A program made the position numbers and the translations under genes. From assembly GCF_028473645.1 (NCBI RefSeq), contig NZ_CP097269.1, positions 3,676,001 through 3,740,000 of the forward strand: a stretch of 64,000 nt of DNA, read 5' to 3'. Below, one piece after another: positions 1-7,401 of the stretch. Origin of the DNA: Acidovorax sp. GBBC 1281. Its GTDB lineage: Bacteria > Pseudomonadota > Gammaproteobacteria > Burkholderiales > Burkholderiaceae_C. The notes below the pieces were generated by a model. That model was not told the origin of the DNA. It saw nothing but the letters and a program-made list of their open reading frames with translations, and did no database searches. Numbering within the stretch: the stretch's first letter is position 1; each line of letters starts with the position of its first letter.

Positions 1-1709
1 GCACGCCAGGCCTGGGTGCGCCGCTCGACCCAATGGCCGGCGGCCAGGTACAGCAGCGTCACCACCGCCGAGGTAGCGGCGATCAGCACCGCCATGGCCG
101 CGGCCGGGCCGGTGTCGCCGGCCTCGTCCAGGTTCAGGATGGCGACCGAGGCCAGCCGGGTGTCGGGCGAGTAGAGGAACACCACGGCCGAGATCGTCGT
201 CATGGCGCTGATGAAGAAATAGCGCGACACGTCCAGCAGCACCGGCAGGCAGATGGGCAGCGTCACGCGCCAGAAGGTCTTGTAGAGCGGCACCTTGAGC
301 GAGGCGGACACCGCTTCGAACTCGGCATCCAGCGCCTTGAGCGCCGTCACCACGGTGAGGTGGCCGGTCGTGTAGAAGTGCACCAGCGTGCACAGCACCA
401 TCAGCGGCAGCGTCTGGTACAAGCCGTGCAGCGGGTTGGCCGGCGCGTTGAAAAAGAAGATGTAGCCCAGGCCCAGCACCAGGCCGGGAACGGCCATGGG
501 CAGCATGGCCGCCAGCCGCACCACGGGCCGCAGGGCTTGCAGGCCCCGGGTCTTTTCCAGCAGGTAGGCGCCGACGAACACCACGGCCGTCCCCACCACC
601 GCCGTGCCGCAGGCGAGCTTCAGGCTGTTGGCCAGGGCATCGGCCAGGTCGGCATCGATCAGGCCCGCGACGTAATGGTCCAGGCTGGGCGACAGGTTGT
701 ACGGCCACAGCTTGGCGAAGGAGGCGAACACCGCCATGCCGAACATGGCCAGCACCAGGGCGGCGATGCACAGGCAATAGAGCGCCATGGCCGCATCGAA
801 TCCGCGCGCGCGGCGGGGCACCAGCGCCACGGCCCGTGCCGTGAGGGTGGCGGTCTGCCGGCGCTGCACCAGCCCGTCGATGGCGAAGGTGAGCACCGCC
901 GGCAGCAACAGCAGCAGCGCCACCACCGCGCCGCGCTGGAAGTCGTGCTGGCCGATGACCAGCTTGAAGACGTCGGTGGCCAGCACGTTGAAGTTGCCGC
1001 CCACGACCTTGGGAATGCCGAAGTCGGTGATGACCAGGGTGAAGCACACCAACGCGGCCGAGATCAGCCCGTACTTGGCGCCCGGCAGGGTGATGGTGAA
1101 GAATTTGCGCAGCGTGCCGGTGCCGAGCGCATCGGCCGCCTCGTACAGGCGCGCATCGGCCAGCGAAAGCGCCGTGACCAGGATCATCAGCACGTGCGGA
1201 AACACCGCGAAGCACTCGGCCAGCACGATGCCCGATGCGCCGTAGATGCCGGTGAACCCCAGCGCCGTCCAGAAGTCCCGGGCCACGCCCTGGTTGCCGA
1301 ACCAGTAGATCAGCGAGATGGCCGACAGCAGCGAAGGCGCCAGCAGCGGCAGCAGCATCACCGTGCGCAGCAGCGCCTTGGCCGGCATGCAGCTGCGGGT
1401 CAGCGCGTAGGCGAAGGCGAAGGCCAGCGGCAACACGATGGCGGTCACCAGCAGCGACACCCACACGCTGTTCCACAGGCTGGTGAGCAAGGCGGGCGAG
1501 GCCAGGTAGGCAGCGAAGGCCCCCAGCCCCGACACCGCCCCGCCCTGCGGTGCATCCAGCGCCTTCGACAGGATGAGCAGCAGCGGCGCCACCAGTCCGA
1601 CGCCCAGCAGCGCCACCACACCCAGCAGGCCGAGGTGGGCCAGCCGGTCGCTCCAATGCACCCGCTGGCGCAGGGGCGCCGCGCGAACGGCCGCCGCCAC
1701 CGCGCTCAT
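1..1709 (-). CDS. phnU: 2-aminoethylphosphonate-type ABC transporter permease (partial)
   Basis: Inner-membrane permease that should form the channel for 2-aminoethylphosphonate or a similar phosphonate. It starts at ATG 1709 and runs off the left edge of the window; 569 codons are open and the stop is not seen. The protein has two fused permease halves, each with a typical binding-protein-dependent transport EAA-like loop (EAADALGTGTLRKFF in the first half, EAVSASLKVPLYKTF in the second), as in the PhnU2 and iron(III) permease families, which are about 550 residues. The start overlaps the stop of the ATPase gene by four bases (ATGA), so the two are probably translationally coupled. No lesion is seen in the visible part. 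An iron or other binding-protein transporter is the main alternative, but the neighbouring GntR and HD genes favour phosphonate. Confidence 0.8.
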   Translation of the reverse strand, partial: MSAVAAAVRAAPLRQRVHWSDRLAHLGLLGVVALLGVGLVAPLLLILSKALDAPQGGAVSGLGAFAAYLASPALLTSLWNSVWVSLLVTAIVLPLAFAFAYALTRSCMPAKALLRTVMLLPLLAPSLLSAISLIYWFGNQGVARDFWTALGFTGIYGASGIVLAECFAVFPHVLMILVTALSLADARLYEAADALGTGTLRKFFTITLPGAKYGLISAALVCFTLVITDFGIPKVVGGNFNVLATDVFKLVIGQHDFQRGAVVALLLLLPAVLTFAIDGLVQRRQTATLTARAVALVPRRARGFDAAMALYCLCIAALVLAMFGMAVFASFAKLWPYNLSPSLDHYVAGLIDADLADALANSLKLACGTAVVGTAVVFVGAYLLEKTRGLQALRPVVRLAAMLPMAVPGLVLGLGYIFFFNAPANPLHGLYQTLPLMVLCTLVHFYTTGHLTVVTALKALDAEFEAVSASLKVPLYKTFWRVTLPICLPVLLDVSRYFFISAMTTISAVVFLYSPDTRLASVAILNLDEAGDTGPAAAMAVLIAATSAVVTLLYLAAGHWVERRTQAWR

Positions 1710-2794
1710 GCGGCAGCGCCGGCGGCGAACACGCGCAGCCGGTCGGCGCGCAGGGCGAAGCGCACTCGGGTGCCTTCGCGCACGCCGAACTCGTCCATCT
1801 GGTTGAGCGAATACTGCAGCTGCAGCGGCTGTCCGCCCAGGCCATCGACGTCGATCTCGGCCAGGCAGTTGCCGCCCAGGAACTCGATGTGGCGCACGGT
1901 GCCGGCGCACTGCAGCGGGTCGTCCTGCACGGCGGCACCGACCACGCGGTCCTCGGGCCGCAGGTACAGCGACACCGCGCTGCCCGGCCGGAACTCCGTG
2001 CCCGCGCCGGGCACGCACTGCAGGCGCTTGTCGCCGCAGCGGAACCAGTGGCCGCCCTCGGCCACCGCGTCCAGGCGGTTGACCTTGCCGACGAAGTCCG
2101 CCACGAAGGGCGATGCGGGTTCTCAGTAGACCTGCATGGGCGTGCCGACCTGCTCGATCACGCCGTGGTTCATGACCACGATGCGGTCGGCCACCGACAG
2201 GGCCTCCTCCTGGTCGTGCGTGACCATGATGGTGGTCACGCCCAGGCTGCGCTGCAGCGACCGGATCTCGTTGCGCAGGTGCACGCGCACCGTGGCGTCC
2301 AGCGCCGACAGCGGCTCGTCCAGCAGCAGCAGGCCCGGCGAGGTGGCCAGCGCGATGCGCTGCTGCTGGCCGCCCGACATCTGCGCGGGAAACTTCGGCC
2401 CGCTGCCCGGCAGCCCGACGAGGTGCAGCAGTTCCTCCACGCGCGCCGCGACCCGCGCGCGCCCCTCGCGCCGGTTGACCAGCCCGTAGGCCACGTTCTG
2501 CGCCACCGTCAGGTTGGGAAACAGCGCATACGACTGGAACATGATCCCGTAGTCGCGCTCGGCCGGCGGCGCCACCGAGATGTCCCGGCCCGCCTGCACG
2601 ATGCGGCCGGCGGTTTGGGTTTCCAGCCCCGCCACGATGCGCAGCAAGGTGGTCTTGCCGCAGCCCGACGGCCCGAGAAAACAGACGAACTCCCCCTGGC
2701 GGATCGACAGGTCGATGCTGCCGAGCGCGGTGAAAGCACCGAATCGCTTGTGAATCCCGCGAAGCGCAAGGAAGCTGCCGTCGTCGTTGTCCAT
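1706..2794 (-). pseudogene. phnT: phosphonate ABC transporter ATP-binding subunit, broken by an in-frame TGA and a 12-base deletion
   Basis: ATPase of the phosphonate importer. Translation from ATG 2794 gives Walker [10 protein letters not shown] at residues 41-49, signature SGGQQQ at 140-145, Walker B LLLLDE at 155-160 and switch His 193. A TGA at 2123-2125 replaces codon 224, where relatives have Arg in the sequence VYREPASPF. The same frame then stays open for the C-terminal TOBE-like part down to 1706, giving 362 positions, the normal family length. Directly after the signature the residues RALA are missing (ALATSP instead of ALARALATSP), a 12-base deletion compatible with slippage between two GCGCTGGCC copies. 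ModC in this same window has the usual MARALAASP. The start lies 4 bases after the binding-protein stop. It could be a real pseudogene, or the stop could be a sequencing error, but the deletion would still remain. Confidence 0.8.
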
Positions 2795-2798
2795 CGGT

Positions 2799-3845
2799 TT
2801 ACTTCTTCGCTTCGCTCTTGCTGTCGTAGCGCCGGGACCATTCGGCCAGCGTGGCCTCGCGGCTGGCGGCGGCCTGGTCGAAGTCGAGCCGGATCAGGCG
2901 CGCTTCATAGTCGTCAGGAATGCCGGCCAGCTTGGGCGCGATGCCCGGCTGGGCGGTGATGGCGAAGTTCTTGCCGTAGAGCTTCATGGCATCTTTCGAC
3001 GACGCCCAGTCGGCCAGCTTCTTGGCCGCGTCCAGCTTCTTGGTGCCCTTGTAGATGGCGAAGCCTTCCAGGTCCCAGCCCAGGCCTTCCTTGGGGAACA
3101 CCAGCTCGATCGGCGCGCCCTTGGCCTTGTTGGTGTGGCCGCGGTACTCGAAGGAGATGCCCGCGACGTACTCGCCGGAAGCCGCCATGTTGCAGGGCTT
3201 GGAGCCGGAGTGCGTGTACTGGCCGATGTTCTCGTGCAGCGCGTCCATGTACTTCCAGCCGCCGCCCTTGCCGCCCTCGTCGCCCCACATCTGCAGCCAG
3301 GACACCACGTCCAGGTAGCCGGTGCCGGAGGACGCCGGATTGGGCATCACCACCTGGCCCTTGAACTCGGGCCGGGTCAGGTCCTTCCAGGTCGTGGGCA
3401 GGGGAATGTTGCGCTTCTTGGCTTCCACGGTGTTGAAGCACACGGTGGCGCCGAACACGTCCATGCCGAACCATGCGGGCGGGTTCTTCTTGTCGCGGTA
3501 GGCCGGCATGATCGCGTCGATGTTCAGCGGCGCGTAGGGCTCCAGCATGCCGTTGCGGTCGAACAGCGCAAGGCTGGTGGCCGCCACACCCATGACGACG
3601 TCCGCCTGCGGGTTGGCTTTCTCGGCCAGCAGCTTGGCGGTGATGACGCCCGTGGAGTCGCGCACCCACTTGATCTCGATGTCCGGGTTCACCGCATTGA
3701 ACGCTTCCTGGTAGGCCTTGAGCTGGTCGGTCTCCAGGGCGGTATAGACGATCAGTTGCTGCTTTTGCGCGAAGGCCGAGCCGGCCGCAACGGCCAGGAC
3801 CAGTCCGAGAATTGCCGCGGAAAGCGGCCGTGGGGTGCGTTGCAT
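2799..3845 (-). CDS. phnS: 2-aminoethylphosphonate ABC transporter substrate-binding protein
   Basis: Periplasmic binding protein expected to capture 2-aminoethylphosphonate and deliver it to the permease. It has 348 residues. A Sec signal peptide covers about residues 1-26 (hydrophobic [19 protein letters not shown], cleavage after AFA). The mature part begins with LIVYTALE, typical of the extracellular solute-binding family 1/6 with two lobes, as in iron(III) and PhnS2 proteins. It is the first gene of the leftward operon binding protein-ATPase-permease and is divergent from the GntR regulator, so it probably shares that regulator's operator region. Length and reading frame are intact, unlike the ATPase downstream. 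Assignment to phosphonate rather than iron rests mainly on the neighbours. Confidence 0.8.
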   Translation of the reverse strand: MQRTPRPLSAAILGLVLAVAAGSAFAQKQQLIVYTALETDQLKAYQEAFNAVNPDIEIKWVRDSTGVITAKLLAEKANPQADVVMGVAATSLALFDRNGMLEPYAPLNIDAIMPAYRDKKNPPAWFGMDVFGATVCFNTVEAKKRNIPLPTTWKDLTRPEFKGQVVMPNPASSGTGYLDVVSWLQMWGDEGGKGGGWKYMDALHENIGQYTHSGSKPCNMAASGEYVAGISFEYRGHTNKAKGAPIELVFPKEGLGWDLEGFAIYKGTKKLDAAKKLADWASSKDAMKLYGKNFAITAQPGIAPKLAGIPDDYEARLIRLDFDQAAASREATLAEWSRRYDSKSEAKK

Positions 3846-3957
3846 GGAAATGCTCCAGGGGTTGAACGGGTGGAACTTTGGTGCCCGCCCGTGTCATCCT
3901 CATGACATTCTTGCCAAGCAAAATGAGGGCCATGTTGAGCCGATTGTTTTTTGTAGA

Positions 3958-3967
3958 TCGTAGACAA
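3958..3967 (+). promoter_or_regulatory. candidate GntR/FadR-type operator
   Basis: The bases TCGTAGACAA match the TnGTnnACnA consensus known for GntR-family regulators of the FadR branch. The site lies in the 157-base divergent gap between the binding-protein gene and the GntR gene, 35 bases before the GntR start. It sits inside a larger imperfect dyad, GATTGT (3942-3947) to ACAATC (3964-3969). The position would allow repression of the operon, autoregulation, or both. Confidence 0.5.
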
Positions 3968-4002
3968 TCTGCAAAATCGTCTTTTTTGGGAGAACCTGAT
4001 CC

Positions 4003-4749
4003 ATGGCCGTCCAGAGCCCCGCGAACGCCGCCATCGCACAGCTTCAGGGCAACTCGCTCGCCGGCCTCGTGCAAAACGAGATCGAGCGCATGATCCTGGC
4101 CTCCGAGCTCCAGCCCGGGGAGAAGCTGACCGAATCCACCCTGGCCACCCGCCTGGGCGTGTCGCGTGGCCCGGTGCGCGAGGCGTTCCGCATGCTCGAC
4201 GAGGCCGGCCTGGTGCGCACCGAGAAAAACCGCGGCGTCTTCGTGCGCGACATCGCGCTGGACGAGGCCCTGGAGATCTTCGAGCTGCGCGCGGTGATGG
4301 AGATGTACATCGGCCGCAAGCTCGCCGAAACCTGCACCGCCGCCCAGACGAAGGCGCTGCGCCGATGGGTCGATGCCATGGACGCGGCCACCAAGGCCGG
4401 CAACGCGCAGGACTTCCACCGCTTCAACCTGGAGTTCCACGACGCCCTGCTGCAGCTGGCCGGCAACGCCAAGTTCACCGCCCATTACCGGCGCCTCATC
4501 AAGGAGCTATCGCTGATCCGGCGCCGCAACCTCACCGTCGAATCCATGGCGGTGTACACCCGCGAGCACCGGCAGATCGTCAAGGCGATCGCGGCGCGCA
4601 ATGCCGAGGCCGCGGGCCAGGCGATGTTCGACCACGTGATGAACAGCCGCGAACGCACACTGCAGAACTACCGCCCCGCGCCAGAAGCCTCCCTCGCCAC
4701 GCCGGCCCCAGTGCGCCGGCGCACCACGCGCGCCACCGCCGAGGCCTGA
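4003..4749 (+). CDS. GntR/FadR-family transcriptional regulator of the phosphonate cluster
   Basis: DNA-binding regulator of 248 residues. The N-terminal winged helix (about residues 20-90) includes LTESTLATRLGVSRGPVREAF-type recognition residues, and the C-terminal FCD ligand domain (about 95-225) is all-helical with the metal-binding His residues usual for the family. GntR proteins of this kind accompany aminoethylphosphonate transport genes in Burkholderiales. It is divergent from the transporter and only two bases upstream of the HD-domain gene, so it is likely transcribed with it. A candidate operator lies 35 bases upstream of the start. The C-terminus carries a short Pro/Arg-rich tail. 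Confidence 0.85.
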   Translation: MAVQSPANAAIAQLQGNSLAGLVQNEIERMILASELQPGEKLTESTLATRLGVSRGPVREAFRMLDEAGLVRTEKNRGVFVRDIALDEALEIFELRAVMEMYIGRKLAETCTAAQTKALRRWVDAMDAATKAGNAQDFHRFNLEFHDALLQLAGNAKFTAHYRRLIKELSLIRRRNLTVESMAVYTREHRQIVKAIAARNAEAAGQAMFDHVMNSRERTLQNYRPAPEASLATPAPVRRRTTRATAEA

Positions 4750-4751
4750 CC

Positions 4752-5317
4752 ATGCCGCTGGCCTTCGACGACATCGCACCGCTGTTCAAGCGCCATGGCG
4801 GCACGCAGTACAGCGGCGAGCCGGTCACGCAGACCGCGCACGCGCTGCAGACCGCCTGGCTGGCGGAACAGGCGGGCGCGGACGACGAGCTCGTCACCGC
4901 GGCGCTGCTGCACGACCTGGGCCACCTGCTGCAGGACCATGGCGACACCCCCACCGCGCACGGCATCGACGACCTGCACCAGTTCAGCGCCCTGCCCTTT
5001 CTGCGCGGGCTGTTCGGGGACCGTGTGCTCGACGCCATCCGCTGGCATGTGGACGCCAAGCGCTATCTGTGCGCCACCCGGCCGCATTACCGGTCGGCGC
5101 TGTCGGCCGACTCGCAGCGCAGCTTGGTGCTGCAGGGCGGCGTGTTCGGCGCGCAGGAGGCCCAGGCCTTCATCGGCCGCCCGCACGCCGAAGAGGCCGT
5201 GCGCCTGCGGCTGTGGGACGACCAGGCCAAGGTCGAGGGCCTGGCCACGCCGGGGCTGGCGCACTTCCTGGCATCGCGGCGCGGTGCCGCCTGCCGCAGC
5301 CTGCGGGACCGGCCTGA
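4752..5317 (+). pseudogene. PhnZ-like HD-domain oxygenase of phosphonate degradation, frameshifted near its 3' end
   Basis: The encoded protein resembles the phosphonate-operon HD proteins and PhnZ, which oxidatively cleaves hydroxylated aminoethylphosphonate with a diiron centre. The visible residues fit this enzyme group: Tyr 20 and Glu 23 in YSGE, His 30, His 54-Asp 55, His 58, His 76, His 99, and Asp 156/157 near the end. The frame fails at about 5271-5276, just after LAHFL. The in-frame continuation is a Pro/Arg-rich run that overruns the next gene to 5657. Adding one base moves the reading to the frame ending at TGA 5315-5317, giving 188 residues, the family's normal size. Either a real 3' frameshift or a missing base in the assembly. 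The catalytic core is untouched, so activity might survive. Confidence 0.7.
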
Positions 5318-5449
5318 GTGCTGCGGCCCCGGGAGGTCACCGACACCCTCTAAGATACCGCCCCGTTGCGAACCCTTGGATGGGACGGCGCCTTCGGGCT
5401 CCGCCCCGTCTGTCCCGTCCCACCCGACGCCTTCCACCATCCACTCCCT

Positions 5450-6055
5450 ATGTCTTCCGGCGGATTTCACGTACACGGCCCCCACGACCATGCGGTCGAA
5501 CATGCCAGCCAGGGCCACGGCCCCCACGAGGCCCACGCGCACGAGGGCGGCGGATCGTCCACCAGCAAGATCGCCATGTTCACCGCGATCGTGGCGACGG
5601 TGGGCGCCATCTTTTCCTACATGGGCGGGGCCACGCAGGCCAATGCCGGGCTGCTGAAGAACGACGCGGCCATCCGCAAGACGGAGGCCTCCAACCAGTG
5701 GAATTACTTCCAGTCCAAGAGCACCAAGCAGTCGCTGACCGAAATGGCCCGCGACCTGGCGCCCGAGGACCGCAAGGGCAGCTACCAGACCAAGCTGGAC
5801 CGCTACGAGGCCGAGAAGAACGAGATCAAGACGCAGGCCGAGAAGCTGGAGCGCGAGTCGCTCGACTTCGACCACCAGAGCGAGGCCCAGATGCACCAGC
5901 ACCACCGCTGGGCCCAGGCCACCACCGCGCTGCAGGTGGCCATCGCCCTGGCGGCCATCGCGCTGCTCACGCGCAAGAAGTGGCTGGAATACGGCATGTA
6001 CGGCGTGGCCGCCATCGGCCTGGGCGTCGGCACCATGGCGTTCCTGCATTTCTGA
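5450..6055 (+). CDS. DUF4337 family membrane protein with His-rich N-terminus
   Basis: Protein of 201 residues with the arrangement of the DUF4337 family: one transmembrane helix at about residues 43-62, a long charged helical region with coiled-coil character (about 65-150), and two more transmembrane helices at the C-terminus (about 157-176 and 180-200). The function of the family is unknown to me. The first 31 residues contain nine His, often as H-x-H, which could bind a metal; this is inference. I chose ATG 5450 because the protein then begins right at the His-rich segment; the frame is open further upstream, but that part looks non-coding. It lies between the phosphonate cluster and folA, with no clear functional link to either. 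Confidence 0.75.
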   Translation: MSSGGFHVHGPHDHAVEHASQGHGPHEAHAHEGGGSSTSKIAMFTAIVATVGAIFSYMGGATQANAGLLKNDAAIRKTEASNQWNYFQSKSTKQSLTEMARDLAPEDRKGSYQTKLDRYEAEKNEIKTQAEKLERESLDFDHQSEAQMHQHHRWAQATTALQVAIALAAIALLTRKKWLEYGMYGVAAIGLGVGTMAFLHF

Positions 6056-6096
6056 GCGCGGCTCCCCCTCTTCCCGTCTTTGCGAAAGCCCCTTCC

Positions 6097-6585
6097 ATGG
6101 CCCTGCACCTGATTTATGCGCGCGCCGCCAACGGCGTGATCGGCAAGGACGGCACCATGCCCTGGCACCTGCCCGAAGACCTGGCGCACTTTCGCCGGCT
6201 GACGAACGGCTGCCCCGTGGTGATGGGCCGCAAGACCTGGGATTCGCTGCCACCGCGCTTTCGGCCGCTGCCGGGACGCGCCAACATCGTGGTGACGCGC
6301 CAGCCGGATTGGCAGGCCGAAGGCGCCCGCCGCGCCGCGGGCCTGCCCGAGGCCCTGCGGATGGCCGAGGCCGAGGGCCCCACCACCTGGGTGATCGGCG
6401 GCGCGCAGCTGTACGCGCAGGCCCTGCCGCTGGCCACGCGCATCGAGGCCACCGAGATCGGGCAGGCGTTCGAGGGCGACGCCTACGCGCCCGAGCCTGG
6501 CCCCGAATGGGTGGAAACGGCGCGCGAAAGCCATCGGAGTGCCGACGGCCTGCCTTACACTTTCCTGACGCTTGAGCGGCGCTGA
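6097..6585 (+). CDS. folA: dihydrofolate reductase
   Basis: Cytoplasmic enzyme reducing dihydrofolate to tetrahydrofolate with NADPH, needed for thymidylate, purine and methionine synthesis. Its 162 residues are the normal bacterial length. The start LIYARAANGVIGKDG and the following MPWHLPEDLAHFRRLT carry the conserved Trp and the acidic residue of the active site. VVMGRKTWDSLP is the usual NADPH-binding strand and helix, and WVIGGAQLYAQALP the glycine-rich segment near the C-terminus. It follows the DUF4337 gene by 41 bases in the same direction. Nothing unusual is seen. Confidence 0.95.
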   Translation: MALHLIYARAANGVIGKDGTMPWHLPEDLAHFRRLTNGCPVVMGRKTWDSLPPRFRPLPGRANIVVTRQPDWQAEGARRAAGLPEALRMAEAEGPTTWVIGGAQLYAQALPLATRIEATEIGQAFEGDAYAPEPGPEWVETARESHRSADGLPYTFLTLERR

Positions 6586-6587
6586 AA

Positions 6588-6626
6588 AACCCCGCCCCTC
6601 TGAAAGGGCCGAGTAAGGCCGGGGTT
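6588..6626 (+). terminator. possible hairpin terminator after folA
   Basis: A dyad pairs AACCCCG (6588-6594) with CGGGGTT (6620-6626) immediately after the folA stop. The loop is long, holds a smaller CCC/GGG pairing, and no T-run follows. It may be only a weak or Rho-assisted terminator. Confidence 0.3.
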
Positions 6627-6782
6627 CGAGGGGTGCGTCCGGGCCCTTAAGGCACGCGGTGACCGTTCAGCCGATGCAGAATCCGCGTGGCGGAATCGAA
6701 GGCGCCTTGTCAGGCCCCGATGCCGCCGCTCGCCGCCCCAGGCGAGCCCCCTCCTTCCTACGAACCTCCAGCCGAGCCCACT

Positions 6783-7250
6783 GTGAAACTAGACGCCATT
6801 GACCAAAAGATCCTGGATCTGTTGCAGGAAGACGCCGACCAGCAAGGGGCCGAGATCGCCGCCAAGGTGGGGCTCTCGACCACGCCGTGCTGGCGCCGGG
6901 TGCAGCGGCTCAAGGAGAGCGGCGTCATCAAGAAGAGCGTGGCGTTGGTCGATGCGCAGAAGGTCAACGTCGGCGTGACGGTGTTCGTTTCGGTGCGCAC
7001 CAGCACCCACACGCAGGAGTGGTTCGACAAGTTCAAGGCCACCATCCAGGTCATGCCTGAGGTCGTCGAGTTCTATCGCATGAGCGGCGAGATCGACTAC
7101 CTGCTGCGCGTGGTGGTGCCCGACATCGCGGCCTACGACCGGGTCTACAAGAAGCTGATCGCCAGCAACCACCTGTGCGACATCAGCTCCAGCTTCGCGA
7201 TGGAAGAGATCAAGTTCACCACGGCGCTGCCGCTCAATTACGCGCGGTAG
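6783..7250 (+). CDS. Lrp/AsnC family transcriptional regulator
   Basis: Feast/famine regulator of 155 residues from GTG 6783. The N-terminal helix-turn-helix (about residues 3-60) contains LDAIDQKILDLLQEDA and the recognition region GLSTTPCWRRVQRLKESG. The C-terminal RAM ligand-binding domain follows, with VPDIAAYDRVYKKLI and a FTTALPL end. The frame is open upstream to 6687, but that part is Pro-rich, unlike the family, whose members are 150-165 residues; I saw no clear ribosome-binding site for any start. It is convergent with the cysteine desulfurase fusion, so it may sense an amino acid and act there or elsewhere; this is not shown by the sequence. Confidence 0.85.
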   Translation: MKLDAIDQKILDLLQEDADQQGAEIAAKVGLSTTPCWRRVQRLKESGVIKKSVALVDAQKVNVGVTVFVSVRTSTHTQEWFDKFKATIQVMPEVVEFYRMSGEIDYLLRVVVPDIAAYDRVYKKLIASNHLCDISSSFAMEEIKFTTALPLNYAR

Positions 7251-7310
7251 GCATCTGCGGCCGTTGGGCCGTAGGCACACCCGCTCGCCATCTGGCCGCA
7301 CCAGACGGTT

Positions 7311-7368
7311 GCTATATTTTTAATAGCGATATGCCCTAGTACTGATTGTGCTGGAGGCATTTTTGGCC
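7311..7368 (+). repeat. 58-bp repeat element, intergenic copy (A)
   Basis: Begins with an inverted repeat GCTAT-N7-ATAGC (7311-7327), then GCCCTAGT (7333-7340), and ends GGAGGC then ATTTTTGGCC. It aligns base for base, without gaps, with segments at 11223-11280 and 39807-39864. It sits between the 3' ends of two convergent genes, where a hairpin could also slow transcription. Confidence 0.6.
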
Positions 7369-7401
7369 GCATGCCTGCGCACCGGCCAGGCGCACCGCCC
7401 G

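Noticed and set aside
33..2129. Plus-strand 698-codon open stretch at the left edge
   Set aside because: Antisense to the phosphonate permease and ATPase, with repetitive His/Gln/Arg content and no recognisable domain.
4752..5657. The unbroken HD reading frame as a 301-residue protein
   Set aside because: The last 120 residues are Pro/Arg-rich, overlap the DUF4337 gene and lack homology features; a frameshift explains the pattern better.
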